From Leucobacter sp. wl10 (GTDB taxonomy: Bacteria; Actinomycetota; Actinomycetes; Actinomycetales; Microbacteriaceae), in the NCBI RefSeq assembly GCF_003569785.1, contig NZ_KZ983987.1, forward strand, positions 393,853 to 457,852: 64,000 nt of DNA, written 5' to 3'. The notes beneath the pieces were generated by a model, which saw only the letters and a program-made list of their open reading frames with translations, did not search any database and had not been told where the DNA came from. This document shows positions 17,667 to 27,239 of this stretch, in pieces; within the stretch, counting starts at the first letter, position 1, and each line of letters opens with the position of its first letter. A program made the translations under genes and the position numbers.

Positions 17667-18863
17667 ATGACAGATCACACCGAACCCGAGATCAGGAAGG
17701 GCCTCGCGGGCGTCGTCGTCGACTACACGGCCGTCTCGAAGGTCAACCCCGAGACGAACAGCCTGCTCTACCGCGGGTATCCCGTGCAGGAGCTCGCCGC
17801 CACCCAGCCGTTCGAGGCCGTCGCCCACCTGCTGTGGAGCGGGGAGCTGCCGACGGCCGAGCAGCTCGCCGAGCTGCGGCGCATGGAGCGCGAGCACCGC
17901 GCGCTGCCCCGGCGCGTGCAGGAGGCCATCGACCTCCTGCCGCTCGAGGCGCACCCGATGGACGAGGTGCGCACCGCGCTGAGCGTGATCGGCGCCTTCG
18001 ACACGGCCGGTGCGGGGTCGGTGCTCGACGCGTCGGGCAGCCCGGAGGAGAATCTGGCGCGCTCGATCCGCCTCTACGCGGCGCTGCCCGCGGTGGTCGC
18101 GTACGGGCAGCGCCGCCGGCGCGGCCAGGAGGTCGTGGCGCCCCGCGACGATCTCGACTACGCGGCCAACTTCCTGTGGATGACGTTCGGGGAGGAGCCG
18201 GACGAGGTGGTCGTCGACGCCTTCAACCGCTCGATGATCCTCTACGCCGAGCACTCCTTCAACGCCTCGACGTTCACCGCGCGGGTGGTCACCTCGACGC
18301 TGTCCGACCTCTACTCGGCGGTCGTGGCGGCCGTCGGAGCGCTGAAGGGCCCGCTGCACGGCGGCGCGAACGAGGCGGTGCTGCACATCATGCACGAGAT
18401 CGGATCGGCCGAGAACGTGGTGCCGTGGCTCGAGAGGGCGCTCGCCGAGAAGCGCAGGATCATGGGCTTCGGGCACCGGGTCTACAAGAAGGGCGACTCG
18501 CGGGTGCCCACGATGAAGGCGGCGCTCGACACGCTCGTCGCGCACTACGACCGCCCCGACGTGGCCGAGCTCTACGCCGCGCTCGAGCGCGAGTTCGTCT
18601 CGCGCAAGGGGATCTACCCCAACCTCGACTACCCCTCCGGCCCGGCGTTCGACCTCATCGGCTTCGACACCCTCACCTTCACGCCGCTGTTCATCGCCTC
18701 CCGGGTGACCGGCTGGACCGCCCACATCATGGAGCAGGCGGCTTCGAACGCGCTGATCCGCCCGCTCTCGGCCTACAACGGGCCCGACGAGCGGCACATC
18801 TCGGGCTACGTGCCCGACGAGGCGGAGATCGCCGCGGCCGAGCGGCCGGAGGAGGCCGGGTAG
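17667..18863 (+). CDS. prpC: 2-methylcitrate synthase / citrate synthase
   Basis: A 398-residue citrate synthase-family enzyme that condenses propionyl-CoA (and usually acetyl-CoA) with oxaloacetate. It has KGLAGVVVDYTAVSKVNPE typical of PrpC, the active-site His segments GPLHGGANEAV and MGFGHRVYKKGDSR, and NLDYPSGPAFDLIG in place of the NVDFYTG of TCA citrate synthases. It is clearly different from gltA at 32 kb. A GAGCAG-type ribosome site precedes ATG. Being the last prp gene, it completes the methylcitrate cycle segment. Confidence 0.94.
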   Translation: MTDHTEPEIRKGLAGVVVDYTAVSKVNPETNSLLYRGYPVQELAATQPFEAVAHLLWSGELPTAEQLAELRRMEREHRALPRRVQEAIDLLPLEAHPMDEVRTALSVIGAFDTAGAGSVLDASGSPEENLARSIRLYAALPAVVAYGQRRRRGQEVVAPRDDLDYAANFLWMTFGEEPDEVVVDAFNRSMILYAEHSFNASTFTARVVTSTLSDLYSAVVAAVGALKGPLHGGANEAVLHIMHEIGSAENVVPWLERALAEKRRIMGFGHRVYKKGDSRVPTMKAALDTLVAHYDRPDVAELYAALEREFVSRKGIYPNLDYPSGPAFDLIGFDTLTFTPLFIASRVTGWTAHIMEQAASNALIRPLSAYNGPDERHISGYVPDEAEIAAAERPEEAG

Positions 18864-18872
18864 TCTGAGTCC

Positions 18873-19649
18873 ATGACGGACTACACGACCATCATCGCCG
18901 AGACGCGGGGCCGCGTCGCCACGATCACGCTCGACCGGCCGGAGGCGCTGAACGCCCTGAACTCGACCCTCGTGCGCGAGCTCATCGACGCGGCGCTCGG
19001 TTACGACGCCGACCCGGGGGTCGGGGCCATCGTCATCACGGGATCGGAGAAGGCCTTCGCCGCCGGGGCCGACATCAAGGAGATGGCGGAACGCGGCTAC
19101 GCCGAGATGTACCTGGGCGGCCCGTTTCCCGGCTGGAACGGATTCGAGCGCATGCGCACGCCCGTCATCGCGGCGGTCGCGGGCTTCGCGCTGGGCGGCG
19201 GCTGCGAGCTCGCGATGATGTGCGACATCATCATCGCGGCCGACACCGCGAAGTTCGGGCAGCCCGAGATCAACCTCGGGATCCTGCCAGGCTTCGGGGG
19301 ATCCCAGCGCCTGCCGCGGGCGATCGGCAAGTACAAGGCGGCCGAGATGATCCTCACGGGCCGCACGATGGGCGCCGAGGAGGCGGAGCGGAGCGGGCTC
19401 GTCTCGCGGGTCGTGCCCGCCGCCGAACTGCTCGCCGAGGCGGCGAGGACCGCCGAGGCGATCGCGTCGAGGTCGCTGCCCGCCGTGTACGCGGCGAAGG
19501 ATGCGCTGCAGGCCGCGCAGGAGATGCCGCTCTCCGAGGGGCTGCGTTTCGAGCGTCAGGCCTTCGCCGCCGCGTTCGCGACCGAAGACCAGAAGGAGGG
19601 GATGCGCGCGTTCGCCGAGAAGCGCGCTCCCCGGTTCACGCACCGGTAG
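18873..19649 (+). CDS. echA: Enoyl-CoA hydratase
   Basis: A 258-residue crotonase-family protein. Both oxyanion-hole regions ([11 protein letters not shown] and [13 protein letters not shown]) and the catalytic Glu segment [20 protein letters not shown] are intact. It hydrates 2-enoyl-CoA in fatty acid or branched-chain amino acid oxidation. TAGTCT at 18861-18866 overlaps the prpC stop and lies six bases before ATG, so the gene may have its own leaderless transcript besides readthrough. Its place after prpDBC suggests a link to propionyl-CoA-yielding catabolism. A strong hairpin follows. Confidence 0.9.
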   Translation: MTDYTTIIAETRGRVATITLDRPEALNALNSTLVRELIDAALGYDADPGVGAIVITGSEKAFAAGADIKEMAERGYAEMYLGGPFPGWNGFERMRTPVIAAVAGFALGGGCELAMMCDIIIAADTAKFGQPEINLGILPGFGGSQRLPRAIGKYKAAEMILTGRTMGAEEAERSGLVSRVVPAAELLAEAARTAEAIASRSLPAVYAAKDALQAAQEMPLSEGLRFERQAFAAAFATEDQKEGMRAFAEKRAPRFTHR

Positions 19650-19660
19650 GCTCGCGTAGC

Positions 19661-19687
19661 GCACCCCGCGGCCGTGCCGCGGGGTGC
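19661..19687 (+). terminator. Terminator after echA
   Basis: Perfect 12-bp inverted repeat, arms 19661-19672 and 19676-19687, with a 3-base loop. It starts 12 bases after the echA stop and closes the prp-echA unit before argC. Confidence 0.8.
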
Positions 19688-19727
19688 CAGAATAGAAGCC
19701 ATTCGGGTGCGGAAGCGAGGAGCGTCG

Positions 19728-20780
19728 ATGACATATAGCGTTGCGGTGGCGGGCGCGAGCGGCTACGCCGGCGGCGAGCTGCTGCGGTTGCTCGCCGGGC
19801 ATCCCGAGTTCGAGATCCGCACCGTGACGGGGCACTCGAGCGCGGGCAGCCCGCTCGTCGACTCGCAGCCGCACCTGCGCTCGCTCGCGCACCTCGTGCT
19901 CCAGCCGACGACGCCCGAGGTGCTCGACGGCCACGACGTCGTGTTCTTCGCGCTCCCGCACGGCGCCTCCGGCGAGCTCACCGCGCAGCTGCGCGGCGTG
20001 CGCCTCGCGGTCGACTGCGGGGCCGACCACCGCCTCGCGAGCGCGGACGACTGGGCGGCGTTCTACGGCGGCGAGCACCACGAGCCGTGGACCTACGGCG
20101 TGCCCGAGCTGCTCGTGGCAGCGGCGGGCGGCAAGCAGCGGGCGAATCTCGTCGGGGCGACGCGGATCGCGGCCCCCGGCTGCAACGCCTCGACCGTGGC
20201 GCTGTCCCTCGCGCCCGGCATCGCGGCCGGCGCGATCGAGGCCCGGGATCTGGTGAGCGTGCTCGCCGTCGGGCCGAGCGGCGCGGGCAGGGCGGCGAAG
20301 ACGCACCTGCTCGGCGCGGAGCTCATGGGCAGCGCCAACCCGTACGCCGTGGGCGGCACGCACCGGCACATCCCGGAGATCAAGCAGGCGCTGCGGGGCG
20401 CCGGGGCCGCGGAGGAGCCGACCATCAGCCTCACCCCCGTGCTCGTGCCGATGAGCCGGGGGATCCTGGCCACCTCCACCGCGCGCCTCGCACCCGGCGC
20501 GACCGCGGCCGACGTGCGCGCGGCCTGGGAGCGCGCCTACGCCGGCGAGCCGTTCGTGCAGCTGCTGCCCGAGGGGCGGTTCCCGCGCACGGCCGACACG
20601 CTGGGCGCCAACACCTGCCTCATGGGCCTCGCCGTCGACGAGGCCGCGGGTCGCGTCGTGGTGGTCGCGGCGCTCGACAACCTCGCCAAGGGCACCGCCG
20701 GCGCCGCCGTCCAGTCGGCCAACATCGCGCTGGGCATCCCCGAGACCACCGGCCTCAGCCCGAACGGCACGGCCCCGTGA
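19728..20780 (+). CDS. argC: N-acetyl-gamma-glutamyl-phosphate reductase
   Basis: A 350-residue NADPH-dependent reductase, third step of arginine synthesis. The N-terminal Rossmann motif is [16 protein letters not shown] (5-20) and the catalytic Cys is Cys152 in APGCNAST. The later segments HRHIPEI and [11 protein letters not shown] are also typical. CGAGGAG precedes ATG 19728. It heads argC-argJ-argB. No ArgR operator was confidently found in the short region after the echA terminator. Confidence 0.97.
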   Translation: MTYSVAVAGASGYAGGELLRLLAGHPEFEIRTVTGHSSAGSPLVDSQPHLRSLAHLVLQPTTPEVLDGHDVVFFALPHGASGELTAQLRGVRLAVDCGADHRLASADDWAAFYGGEHHEPWTYGVPELLVAAAGGKQRANLVGATRIAAPGCNASTVALSLAPGIAAGAIEARDLVSVLAVGPSGAGRAAKTHLLGAELMGSANPYAVGGTHRHIPEIKQALRGAGAAEEPTISLTPVLVPMSRGILATSTARLAPGATAADVRAAWERAYAGEPFVQLLPEGRFPRTADTLGANTCLMGLAVDEAAGRVVVVAALDNLAKGTAGAAVQSANIALGIPETTGLSPNGTAP

Positions 20781-20865
20781 GCCGCAGCCACGGCGAGAGG
20801 CGGATTTTCCACCTGAATCATCGAATCCAGCGGGGTTTTTCGCCCCTCGACGCGGAGGAGCGCCG

Positions 20866-22026
20866 ATGACCGTCACCACACCCCGGGGCTTCCGCTCGGC
20901 GGGCATCGCCGTGGGGCTCAAGAGCACCGGCAAGCCCGACCTGGCGCTCGTCGTCAACGACGGCCCCGAGCGCGCGAGCGCGGTGGTCTTCACGAGCAAC
21001 CGGGCCCAGGCGAACCCGATCCTCTGGAGCCGCAGGGTCGCGCAGAACGGCGCGGCCCGTGCGGTCATCCTGAACTCGGGGGGCGCCAACTGCTTCACCG
21101 GCGCCTTCGGCTACGAGACGACGCGCCTCACGGCCGAGGCCGTCGCGGCGGCGCTGGGCGAGGCCGACGCCGAGCGGATCCTCGTCTGCTCGACCGGGCT
21201 CATCGGCGCGGGCGACCGGGCCTTCCGCGACCGGATCGTCGACAACGTGCCCGCGCTCGCCGACGCGCTCGCCGACGACGACACGACCGCTCCCGCCGCG
21301 ATCCTCACCACCGACACGGTCGAGAAGACCGCCGCGCACGAGTCGCCGGACGGCTGGCGCATCGGGGCGATGGCCAAGGGGGCGGGCATGCTCGCGCCCG
21401 GCCTCGCCACCATGCTCGTCGTCATCACGACCGACGCGCTGCTCGGCGACGCGGTGCTGGATCGCGCGCTGCGGCGCGCCACCGCGGTCAGCTTCGACCG
21501 GCTGGACAGCGACGGCTGCATGTCGACGAACGACCAGGTGACTCTGCTGGCGAGCGGCGCCTCGGGGGCGACCCCCGACGAGGACGTCTTCGCGGAGGCC
21601 CTCGCGGGCGTGTGCGACAGCCTCGCCGCGCAGCTGCAGGCCGACGCCGAGGGCGCGAGCCACGACATCGACATCGAGGTGCGGGGGGCCGCGAGCGAGG
21701 CCGACGCCGTCGAGGTCGGCCGCTCGGTCGCGCGCAACAACCTCTTCAAGGCCGCGATCTTCGGCAACGACCCCAACTGGGGCCGCGTGCTCGCCGCGAT
21801 CGGCACGACCGGCGCCGCGTTCGATCCGTACGCGGTCGACGTGAGCTTCAACGGCGTGCGCCTCTGCCACGCCGGCGGCCCCGACCGCCCGGTCGAGGAG
21901 TGCGACCTCGCGCCGCGCCGCACGCGCGTCGAGATCGAGCTCTTCGCGGGGAAGCACGCCGCGACCGTGCGCACCAACGACCTCACGCACGACTACGTGC
22001 ACGAGAACTCCGCCTACTCGAGCTAG
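20866..22026 (+). CDS. argJ: Bifunctional glutamate N-acetyltransferase / ornithine acetyltransferase
   Basis: A 386-residue ArgJ that recycles the acetyl group between N-acetylornithine and glutamate. It self-cleaves before a Thr: the site [14 protein letters not shown] places the cut between Ala181 and Thr182, making alpha and beta chains with Thr182 as nucleophile. [10 protein letters not shown] and [14 protein letters not shown] are also conserved. GGAGGAG lies five bases before ATG. The 85-base gap after argC has a GGGG...CCCC weak hairpin near 20832-20848 but no clear promoter, so the operon probably continues. Confidence 0.97.
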   Translation: MTVTTPRGFRSAGIAVGLKSTGKPDLALVVNDGPERASAVVFTSNRAQANPILWSRRVAQNGAARAVILNSGGANCFTGAFGYETTRLTAEAVAAALGEADAERILVCSTGLIGAGDRAFRDRIVDNVPALADALADDDTTAPAAILTTDTVEKTAAHESPDGWRIGAMAKGAGMLAPGLATMLVVITTDALLGDAVLDRALRRATAVSFDRLDSDGCMSTNDQVTLLASGASGATPDEDVFAEALAGVCDSLAAQLQADAEGASHDIDIEVRGAASEADAVEVGRSVARNNLFKAAIFGNDPNWGRVLAAIGTTGAAFDPYAVDVSFNGVRLCHAGGPDRPVEECDLAPRRTRVEIELFAGKHAATVRTNDLTHDYVHENSAYSS

Positions 22027-22033
22027 GGACGCC

Positions 22034-22936
22034 ATGACCACCACAACGAGAACCCTCGATCACGAGCAGGCGGCCGCGAAGGCGCAGGTGCTCATCGAGT
22101 CGCTGCCTTGGCTCAAGAAGTTCCGCGACAGGATCGTGGTGATCAAGTTCGGCGGCAACGCCATGGTCGATGCGGCGCTGCTCAAGGCGTTCGCCGAGGA
22201 CGTGGTCTATCTGCGGCACACGGGCATCCGGCCGGTCGTCGTGCACGGCGGCGGTCCGCAGATCAACGCGATGCTCGCCCGGCTCGGCATCGAGAGCGAG
22301 TTCAAGGGCGGCTACCGCGTCACCACGCCCGAGACGATGGACGTCGTGCGCATGGTGCTCACCGGCAAGGTGAACCCCGAGCTGGTCGACGAGATCAACG
22401 CCCACGGCCCGCTCGCCGCGGGCACGACGGGGGAGGACGCGGGGCTCTTCACGGGCCGCCGCCGCCCGCCGGTGGAGGTCGACGGCGAGCGGGTGGAGCT
22501 GGGACTCGTCGGCGACGTGGTCGACGTGCGCGTGGACCCGGTGCTGGCGCTGCTCGACGCGGGGCTGATCCCCGTCGTCTCCTCGATCGCCCCCGATGCC
22601 GATCGTCCGGGCGAGTCGCTCAACGTCAACGCCGACGCCGCGGCCTCCGCGCTCGCCGCGGCGCTGGGCGCCGAGAAGCTCGTGATCCTGACCGATGTGG
22701 CGGGCCTCTACGCCGACTGGCCCGACCGCGACTCGCTCGTGTCGTCGATCACGGCGGCCGAGCTCGACGAACTGCTGCCGAGTCTCGAGTCGGGCATGAT
22801 CCCGAAGATGCGGGCCTGCCTCGACGCGGTGCGGGGCGGGGTGCCGAAGGCGGCCATCATCGACGGCCGCGAGCCCCACTCGGTGCTGCTCGAGATCTTC
22901 ACCGAGCGCGGCATCGGCACCGAAGTGACGCCCTGA
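22034..22936 (+). CDS. argB: Acetylglutamate kinase
   Basis: A 300-residue amino acid kinase-family enzyme that phosphorylates N-acetylglutamate. Signatures are [10 protein letters not shown] (ATP-binding), [10 protein letters not shown] (substrate), [16 protein letters not shown] and [10 protein letters not shown]. The N-terminal helix of ~25 residues ([19 protein letters not shown]) is typical of the hexameric, arginine-inhibited class. Only seven bases separate it from argJ. In relatives argD, argF and argR follow; here they do not. Confidence 0.97.
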   Translation: MTTTTRTLDHEQAAAKAQVLIESLPWLKKFRDRIVVIKFGGNAMVDAALLKAFAEDVVYLRHTGIRPVVVHGGGPQINAMLARLGIESEFKGGYRVTTPETMDVVRMVLTGKVNPELVDEINAHGPLAAGTTGEDAGLFTGRRRPPVEVDGERVELGLVGDVVDVRVDPVLALLDAGLIPVVSSIAPDADRPGESLNVNADAAASALAAALGAEKLVILTDVAGLYADWPDRDSLVSSITAAELDELLPSLESGMIPKMRACLDAVRGGVPKAAIIDGREPHSVLLEIFTERGIGTEVTP

Positions 22937-22965
22937 GCGGGGCCGGAGCGGCAGGGGGCGGGTAG

Positions 22966-23439
22966 ATGCTCGCCGCCGCGGCCTGCGTCGCCGTCGCCTA
23001 CCTCGCGCTCGCCGTGGCCTCGGCGCGCCTGATCGTAATCGACCTGCGGGAGCGCCGACTGCCCAACCGCCTGCTCGGCTGGACCGGTGCGGCGTTCGGG
23101 GCGCTGCTCGTCGCCGCGTCGGCGCTCGGCGGTCTCTGGCCCGAGCTCGTGCGGGCCGCAGCGGGCGGCGCGGGCTACGGCGCGCTGCTGCTGCTGCTGA
23201 GGGTGCTCGCGCCCGGCGCGATCGGCGGCGGCGATGTGAAGCTCGCGCCGCTCGTGGGCGCCGCGACGGGATGGGTCGGGATCGCGGCGGCGACCGTCTG
23301 GGCGCCGCTCGGGCTCGCCGTCTGCGCGGGAATCGCGGGCGCCCGGGCGCGGATCCGCGGGCGCCGCGACCTCGCGTTCGGGCCCGTGCTGCTGGCGGGC
23401 GGCTGGTTCGGGATCGCGGCCGGGCTCCTGCTGTCCTGA
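22966..23439 (+). CDS. Prepilin peptidase, A24 family, short form
   Basis: A 157-residue polytopic membrane protein with the two aspartates of A24 proteases: Asp26 in VIDLRERRLPNRL and Asp90 in the GxGD-like motif GGGDVKLAP. These enzymes cleave leader peptides of type IV prepilins at the membrane. The N-terminal methyltransferase domain of full PilD is absent, as in archaeal and TadV/CpaA-type members. No pilin or tad genes are in the window. It follows argB by 29 bases and may be cotranscribed. Confidence 0.85.
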   Translation: MLAAAACVAVAYLALAVASARLIVIDLRERRLPNRLLGWTGAAFGALLVAASALGGLWPELVRAAAGGAGYGALLLLLRVLAPGAIGGGDVKLAPLVGAATGWVGIAAATVWAPLGLAVCAGIAGARARIRGRRDLAFGPVLLAGGWFGIAAGLLLS

Positions 23440-23621
23440 TAACGATCCGGCGGCGCTTCATCGAGGCCGATGCCGAGTCTTCGAAGTTGGATAGCCTGGA
23501 GCATGGAAGCGATGCTGCTTCGCGCACCCGTTGAAGCGGCGTCGCCTCACCCGGAGCGGTGCTCGGCACGACCGGTTCCGCCCGGGTCCTGTCAACGACG
23601 GAATGCTGGATGGAGTGCTTC
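23440..23621 (+). promoter_or_regulatory. Leader region of the sugar ABC/GH65 operon
   Basis: A 182-base non-coding stretch. TAGCCT at 23492-23497 is a possible -10 box with no good -35. An imperfect dyad GAAGC-N6-GCTTC at 23506-23521 directly after it could be an operator, for example for a LacI-type sugar regulator encoded elsewhere. No regulator gene is adjacent. Confidence 0.35.
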
Positions 23622-24962
23622 ATGTGTGCGATGGGAGTTTCGAGGGTGCCGGGGCGCGGGCGGCGGCGCGTCGTCGCGGCGGCGGCCGGAGCGGCGGCGA
23701 TGGCGCTGACGCTGGCGGGCTGCGCCTCGAGCGACGGAGGCGGCGGCGGGGGCTCGGGAGCGGCGGGCGATCAGCTCGCGGGCCAGAGCCTGAACGTGGT
23801 CGCCGCCTGGTCGGGGGCCGAGCAGCAGAACTTCGAGGCGGTGCTGCAGGAGTTCGAGAACCGCACGGGCGCCGACGTCACCTACACGAGTTTCGGCGAC
23901 AACGGGCCCACCTACATCCAGGGCCAGCTCGAGGGCGGCACGCCGCCGAACGTCGCGATCATCGGGCAGCCGGCGCTCATGCAGTCGCTGGCCGCGAACG
24001 GCGACATCCTGCCGGTCGCCGGCTCGGTGCGGTCGGCGGTCGAGAAGAACTACGCGCAGACCTGGGTGGACCTCGGCAGCGTCGACGGCGACCTCTACGG
24101 CGTGTGGTTCAAGGCGGCGAACAAGTCGATGGTCTGGTACAACGCCGACATCTACGACGAGGCGGGTGCGACGGCGCCCGAGAACTGGGACGACTTCCTC
24201 GCGCAGCTCGGGGTCGTGCGAGACGCCGGCTACGCGGGGATCTCGGTCGGCGCGGACGTCGGCTGGCCGCTCACCGACTGGTTCGAGAACGTGTATCTGC
24301 GCACCGCCGGCCCCGAGAAGTACGACCAGCTGACGAACCACGAGATCCCCTGGACGGATGACTCGGTGAAGGAGGCGCTCGGCGTGCTGGCGGAGCTGTG
24401 GGGGAGCGACCTCGTGCAGCCGGGCGGAGCGCAGCGCGACTTCCCGACGAGCGTGACCGAGGTCTTCGGGTCGGATCCCCAGGCGGGCACCGTGTTCGAA
24501 GCCGACTTCGTCGCGGGCAACATCGCCGCGGACGGCAACTCCACGGTCGGCGAGAACGCCCTGTTCTATGACTTCCCCTCGATCAACGGATCGAATCCCG
24601 CGGTCGTCACGGGCGGCGACGTCGCCGTCCAGTTCACCGACGACGAGGCGACCACGGCGCTCATGGAGTTCCTGGCCTCGCCCGAGGCCGCCGAGGCCTG
24701 GGTGCCCAATGGAGGGCTGCTCTCGCCGAACAACGCCGTGGACACCTCGCTGTACCCGGATGACGTGTCGAAGCAGGTCGCCGATGCGCTGATCGGGGCG
24801 GAGGAGCTGCGCTTCGACATGTCCGACCTGACGCCGAGCTCCTTCGGCGGCACGCAGGGCCAGGGGTTCTGGCAGGAGATGATCTCCTTCTACGAGAATC
24901 CGAGCGACATCGACGGTACGGCGCAGCGTCTGGAGGACGCGGCGGTCGAGGCGTACCGGTAA
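23622..24962 (+). CDS. ABC sugar-binding lipoprotein
   Basis: A 446-residue extracellular solute-binding protein of the carbohydrate uptake family. The N terminus has a basic stretch, a hydrophobic core and the lipobox LAGC (TLALAGC-type, seen as ALTLAGCASS), followed by a Gly/Ser linker. The mature part has LNVVAAWSGAEQQNFEAVL, NRTGADVTYTSFG and KAANKSMVWYNADIYDEAG. ATG 23622 was chosen because GGAG lies six bases upstream; ATG 23631 is an alternative. It delivers sugar to the two permeases that follow. The phosphorylase downstream suggests an alpha-linked disaccharide, by inference. Confidence 0.9.
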   Translation: MCAMGVSRVPGRGRRRVVAAAAGAAAMALTLAGCASSDGGGGGGSGAAGDQLAGQSLNVVAAWSGAEQQNFEAVLQEFENRTGADVTYTSFGDNGPTYIQGQLEGGTPPNVAIIGQPALMQSLAANGDILPVAGSVRSAVEKNYAQTWVDLGSVDGDLYGVWFKAANKSMVWYNADIYDEAGATAPENWDDFLAQLGVVRDAGYAGISVGADVGWPLTDWFENVYLRTAGPEKYDQLTNHEIPWTDDSVKEALGVLAELWGSDLVQPGGAQRDFPTSVTEVFGSDPQAGTVFEADFVAGNIAADGNSTVGENALFYDFPSINGSNPAVVTGGDVAVQFTDDEATTALMEFLASPEAAEAWVPNGGLLSPNNAVDTSLYPDDVSKQVADALIGAEELRFDMSDLTPSSFGGTQGQGFWQEMISFYENPSDIDGTAQRLEDAAVEAYR

Positions 24963-24970
24963 GCCGGGCG

Positions 24971-26326
24971 ATGAGCCGCACGCTCACGGTGCCGGTGCAG
25001 GTCCGCGGCCGCGGACACCGCGTCCGCGGCCGCGGCCGCGCGCGGCGGTGGCTGCTCGTCGCCGGGTTTCTCGGGCCCGCGCTCGTGGTGCTCGGCGCAC
25101 TCGTCGTCTACCCGATCGTCTACACGGTGCTGCGCTCCTTCTTCGACAGGAGCGGCTCGTCGTTCGTGGGGTGGCAGAACTACGTCACCATGTTCACGAA
25201 CGACACCACCTTCACAGCGATCCGCAACAACCTCATGTGGGTCGTCGTCGCACCGGTGACGGTGACCATCATCGGACTGATCTTCGCGGTGCTCATCGAC
25301 AAGCTCGGCTGGAAGACCGTGTTCCGGCTGATCGTGTTCATGCCGATGGCGATCTCGATGCTCGCGGCCGGCGTGATCTTCCGGGGCATGTTCCAGGAGA
25401 GCCCGCAGCTCGGCGTGGTCAACGCCGCGATCGTGAGCGTGCAGAGTCTCTTCGGGGAGCAGGCGAGCTACCCCGGCGCGAAGCCGCGAGAGGGGACCGG
25501 GATCGAGGCCGACGGGGGCATCGTCGCGTCGAGCGAGACGGTGCCGGCGGGCGGCACGCAGGACTTCGCCCTCACCGGGATCCGGCAGAGCGCGCTCCCC
25601 GAGGGCGCCGTCGACGCGCGCGCGGCCGAGGGCCCCTCGGGCACCGAGATCGCGGGCACGGTCTTCCTCGACGTCATCCGCGGCGGAGGCGGGGTGCAGG
25701 GCGAGATCGAGGCGGGCAAGAAGGGGCTCGAGGGCGTGCGCGTCGACGCGGTCGACGCCGACGGCGCGATCCGAGGCTACGCCACGACGGGCGCCGGGGG
25801 CGCCTACACGATCGAGGGGCTCGCTGCCGGGGAGAGCTACCGGATCGCGCTGCCGGCGGCGAACTTCGACGCGGGCGCGCAGGGGGTCTCGTGGCTCAGC
25901 GCCTCGTTCATCAACATCGTGGTGATCCTCGCCTACATCTGGATCTGGGCGGGCTTCGCGATGGTGATGATCGCGTCGGGGCTGTCCGCGATGGATCGCT
26001 CGCTGCAGGAGGCGGCGCGCACCGACGGGGCCGGCGAGTGGCAGATCTTCACCCGCATCACGGCGCCGCTTCTGGCGCCCGTGCTCGTCGTCGTGTTCGT
26101 CACGCTCATCATCAACGTGCTGAAGATCTTCGATCTCGTCTACGTGATCCCGCCGGGCGTCTCGAAACCGGCGGCCAACGTGATCGCCGTCGAGATGTGG
26201 ACGGTCTCGTTCGGGGGCGGCAACAACCAGGGCCTGGGGTCGGCGCTCGCGATCCTGCTGCTCATCCTGGTGCTGCCGTCGATGATCGTGAACGTGCGTA
26301 GATTCAAGGAGGAGCGAGGCCGATGA
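24971..26326 (+). CDS. ABC sugar permease with inserted SdrD-B-like domain
   Basis: A 451-residue MalF/UgpA-type permease, about 150 residues longer than usual. TM1 is near 27-52, TM2 88-110, TM3 117-138, TM4 312-336, TM5 365-385 and TM6 425-442. The EAA loop that docks the ATPase is intact (LQEAARTDGAGEWQIF, 345-360). The extra length lies between TM3 and TM4, residues ~165-305, facing outside. Residues 226-296 resemble an SdrD-B/CNA-B or carboxypeptidase-regulatory beta domain (EIAGTVFLDV, GLEGVRVDAVDADG, GAGGAYTIEGLAAGESY). This differs in position from the P2 domain of E. coli MalF. The stop overlaps the next permease (ATGA). Confidence 0.9.
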   Translation: MSRTLTVPVQVRGRGHRVRGRGRARRWLLVAGFLGPALVVLGALVVYPIVYTVLRSFFDRSGSSFVGWQNYVTMFTNDTTFTAIRNNLMWVVVAPVTVTIIGLIFAVLIDKLGWKTVFRLIVFMPMAISMLAAGVIFRGMFQESPQLGVVNAAIVSVQSLFGEQASYPGAKPREGTGIEADGGIVASSETVPAGGTQDFALTGIRQSALPEGAVDARAAEGPSGTEIAGTVFLDVIRGGGGVQGEIEAGKKGLEGVRVDAVDADGAIRGYATTGAGGAYTIEGLAAGESYRIALPAANFDAGAQGVSWLSASFINIVVILAYIWIWAGFAMVMIASGLSAMDRSLQEAARTDGAGEWQIFTRITAPLLAPVLVVVFVTLIINVLKIFDLVYVIPPGVSKPAANVIAVEMWTVSFGGGNNQGLGSALAILLLILVLPSMIVNVRRFKEERGR

Positions 26327-27219
26327 GCACCGCAACCCCTCGAACCGAGCCGGCGCGAAGGCGCCGCGGGCCGCGCACCGCGCAGCGCGTCGCTGCTCTC
26401 GCGAGCCGCGGCGTCGTCAATGCCGTCCTGCTGATCGTCGCGGTGTTCTGGCTCGTGCCGACGGTGGGCCTGCTGCTCACCTCGTTCCGCACGGCGGGCG
26501 ACAACGCCTCGAGCGGCTGGTGGACCGTCGTCACGAAGCCCGCGGAGCTCACGATCCAGAACTACGCGAACCTGCTGTCGAACCCGACGATCACGGGTTC
26601 GTTCTGGAACACGATCGTGATCGCGGTTCCGACGACGCTGCTGGTGGTGGCGCTCGGGGCGCTCGCGGCCTACGCGTTCGCGTGGCTGCACTTCCCCGCG
26701 CGGGACTGGCTGTTCATCGCGGTCATCGTGCTGCTGGCCGTGCCGCTGCAGGTGGCGCTGATCCCGCTCGCCAGGCTCTTCGGCGCGCTCGGCATCTTCG
26801 GCAGCGTCGTCGGGGTGATCCTCTTCCACACCGCCTTCGGCCTGCCGTTCGCGATCTACCTGCTGCGCAACTTCTTCATCCAGATCCCGGAGGAGATGCT
26901 CGAGGCCGCGCGCATCGACGGGGCGCGGGACTGGCGCATCTTCTTCCAGATCATGCTGCCGCTCGCGCTGCCCGCGATCGCGTCGCTCGCGATCTTCCAG
27001 TTCCTGTGGACGTGGAACGACATGCTGGTCGCGCTGATCTTCACGAACACCGGCTCGCAGCCGCTCACGGTTGCCATTCAGTCGCAGTTGCGCCAATTCG
27101 GAGCGAATATCGACGTGCTCTCGGCGGGTGCGTTCCTCTCGATGCTGGTTCCGCTGATAGTGTTTTTCGCGTTCCAGCGATACTTCGTGCAGGCTCTGCT
27201 GGCGGGATCGCAAAAGTAG
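26323..27219 (+). CDS. ABC sugar permease, MalG type
   Basis: A 298-residue partner permease with six predicted membrane helices. After a basic N terminus come VNAVLLIVAVFWLVPTVGL and SFWNTIVIAVPTTLLVVALG, and the EAA loop is EEMLEAARIDGARDWRIFF. Length is normal for MalG. It pairs with the upstream permease to form the channel. No ATP-binding protein gene is in the operon, so a shared MsiK-like ATPase encoded elsewhere is likely, as in many actinobacteria. Confidence 0.93.
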   Translation: MSTATPRTEPARRRRGPRTAQRVAALASRGVVNAVLLIVAVFWLVPTVGLLLTSFRTAGDNASSGWWTVVTKPAELTIQNYANLLSNPTITGSFWNTIVIAVPTTLLVVALGALAAYAFAWLHFPARDWLFIAVIVLLAVPLQVALIPLARLFGALGIFGSVVGVILFHTAFGLPFAIYLLRNFFIQIPEEMLEAARIDGARDWRIFFQIMLPLALPAIASLAIFQFLWTWNDMLVALIFTNTGSQPLTVAIQSQLRQFGANIDVLSAGAFLSMLVPLIVFFAFQRYFVQALLAGSQK

Positions 27220-27239
27220 CTTCCGGAAGGGCTGGCCGT

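Noticed and set aside
20781-20865. Terminator separating argC and argJ
   Set aside because: Only a four- to five-base GGGG...CCCC pairing is visible; too weak to split the operon.
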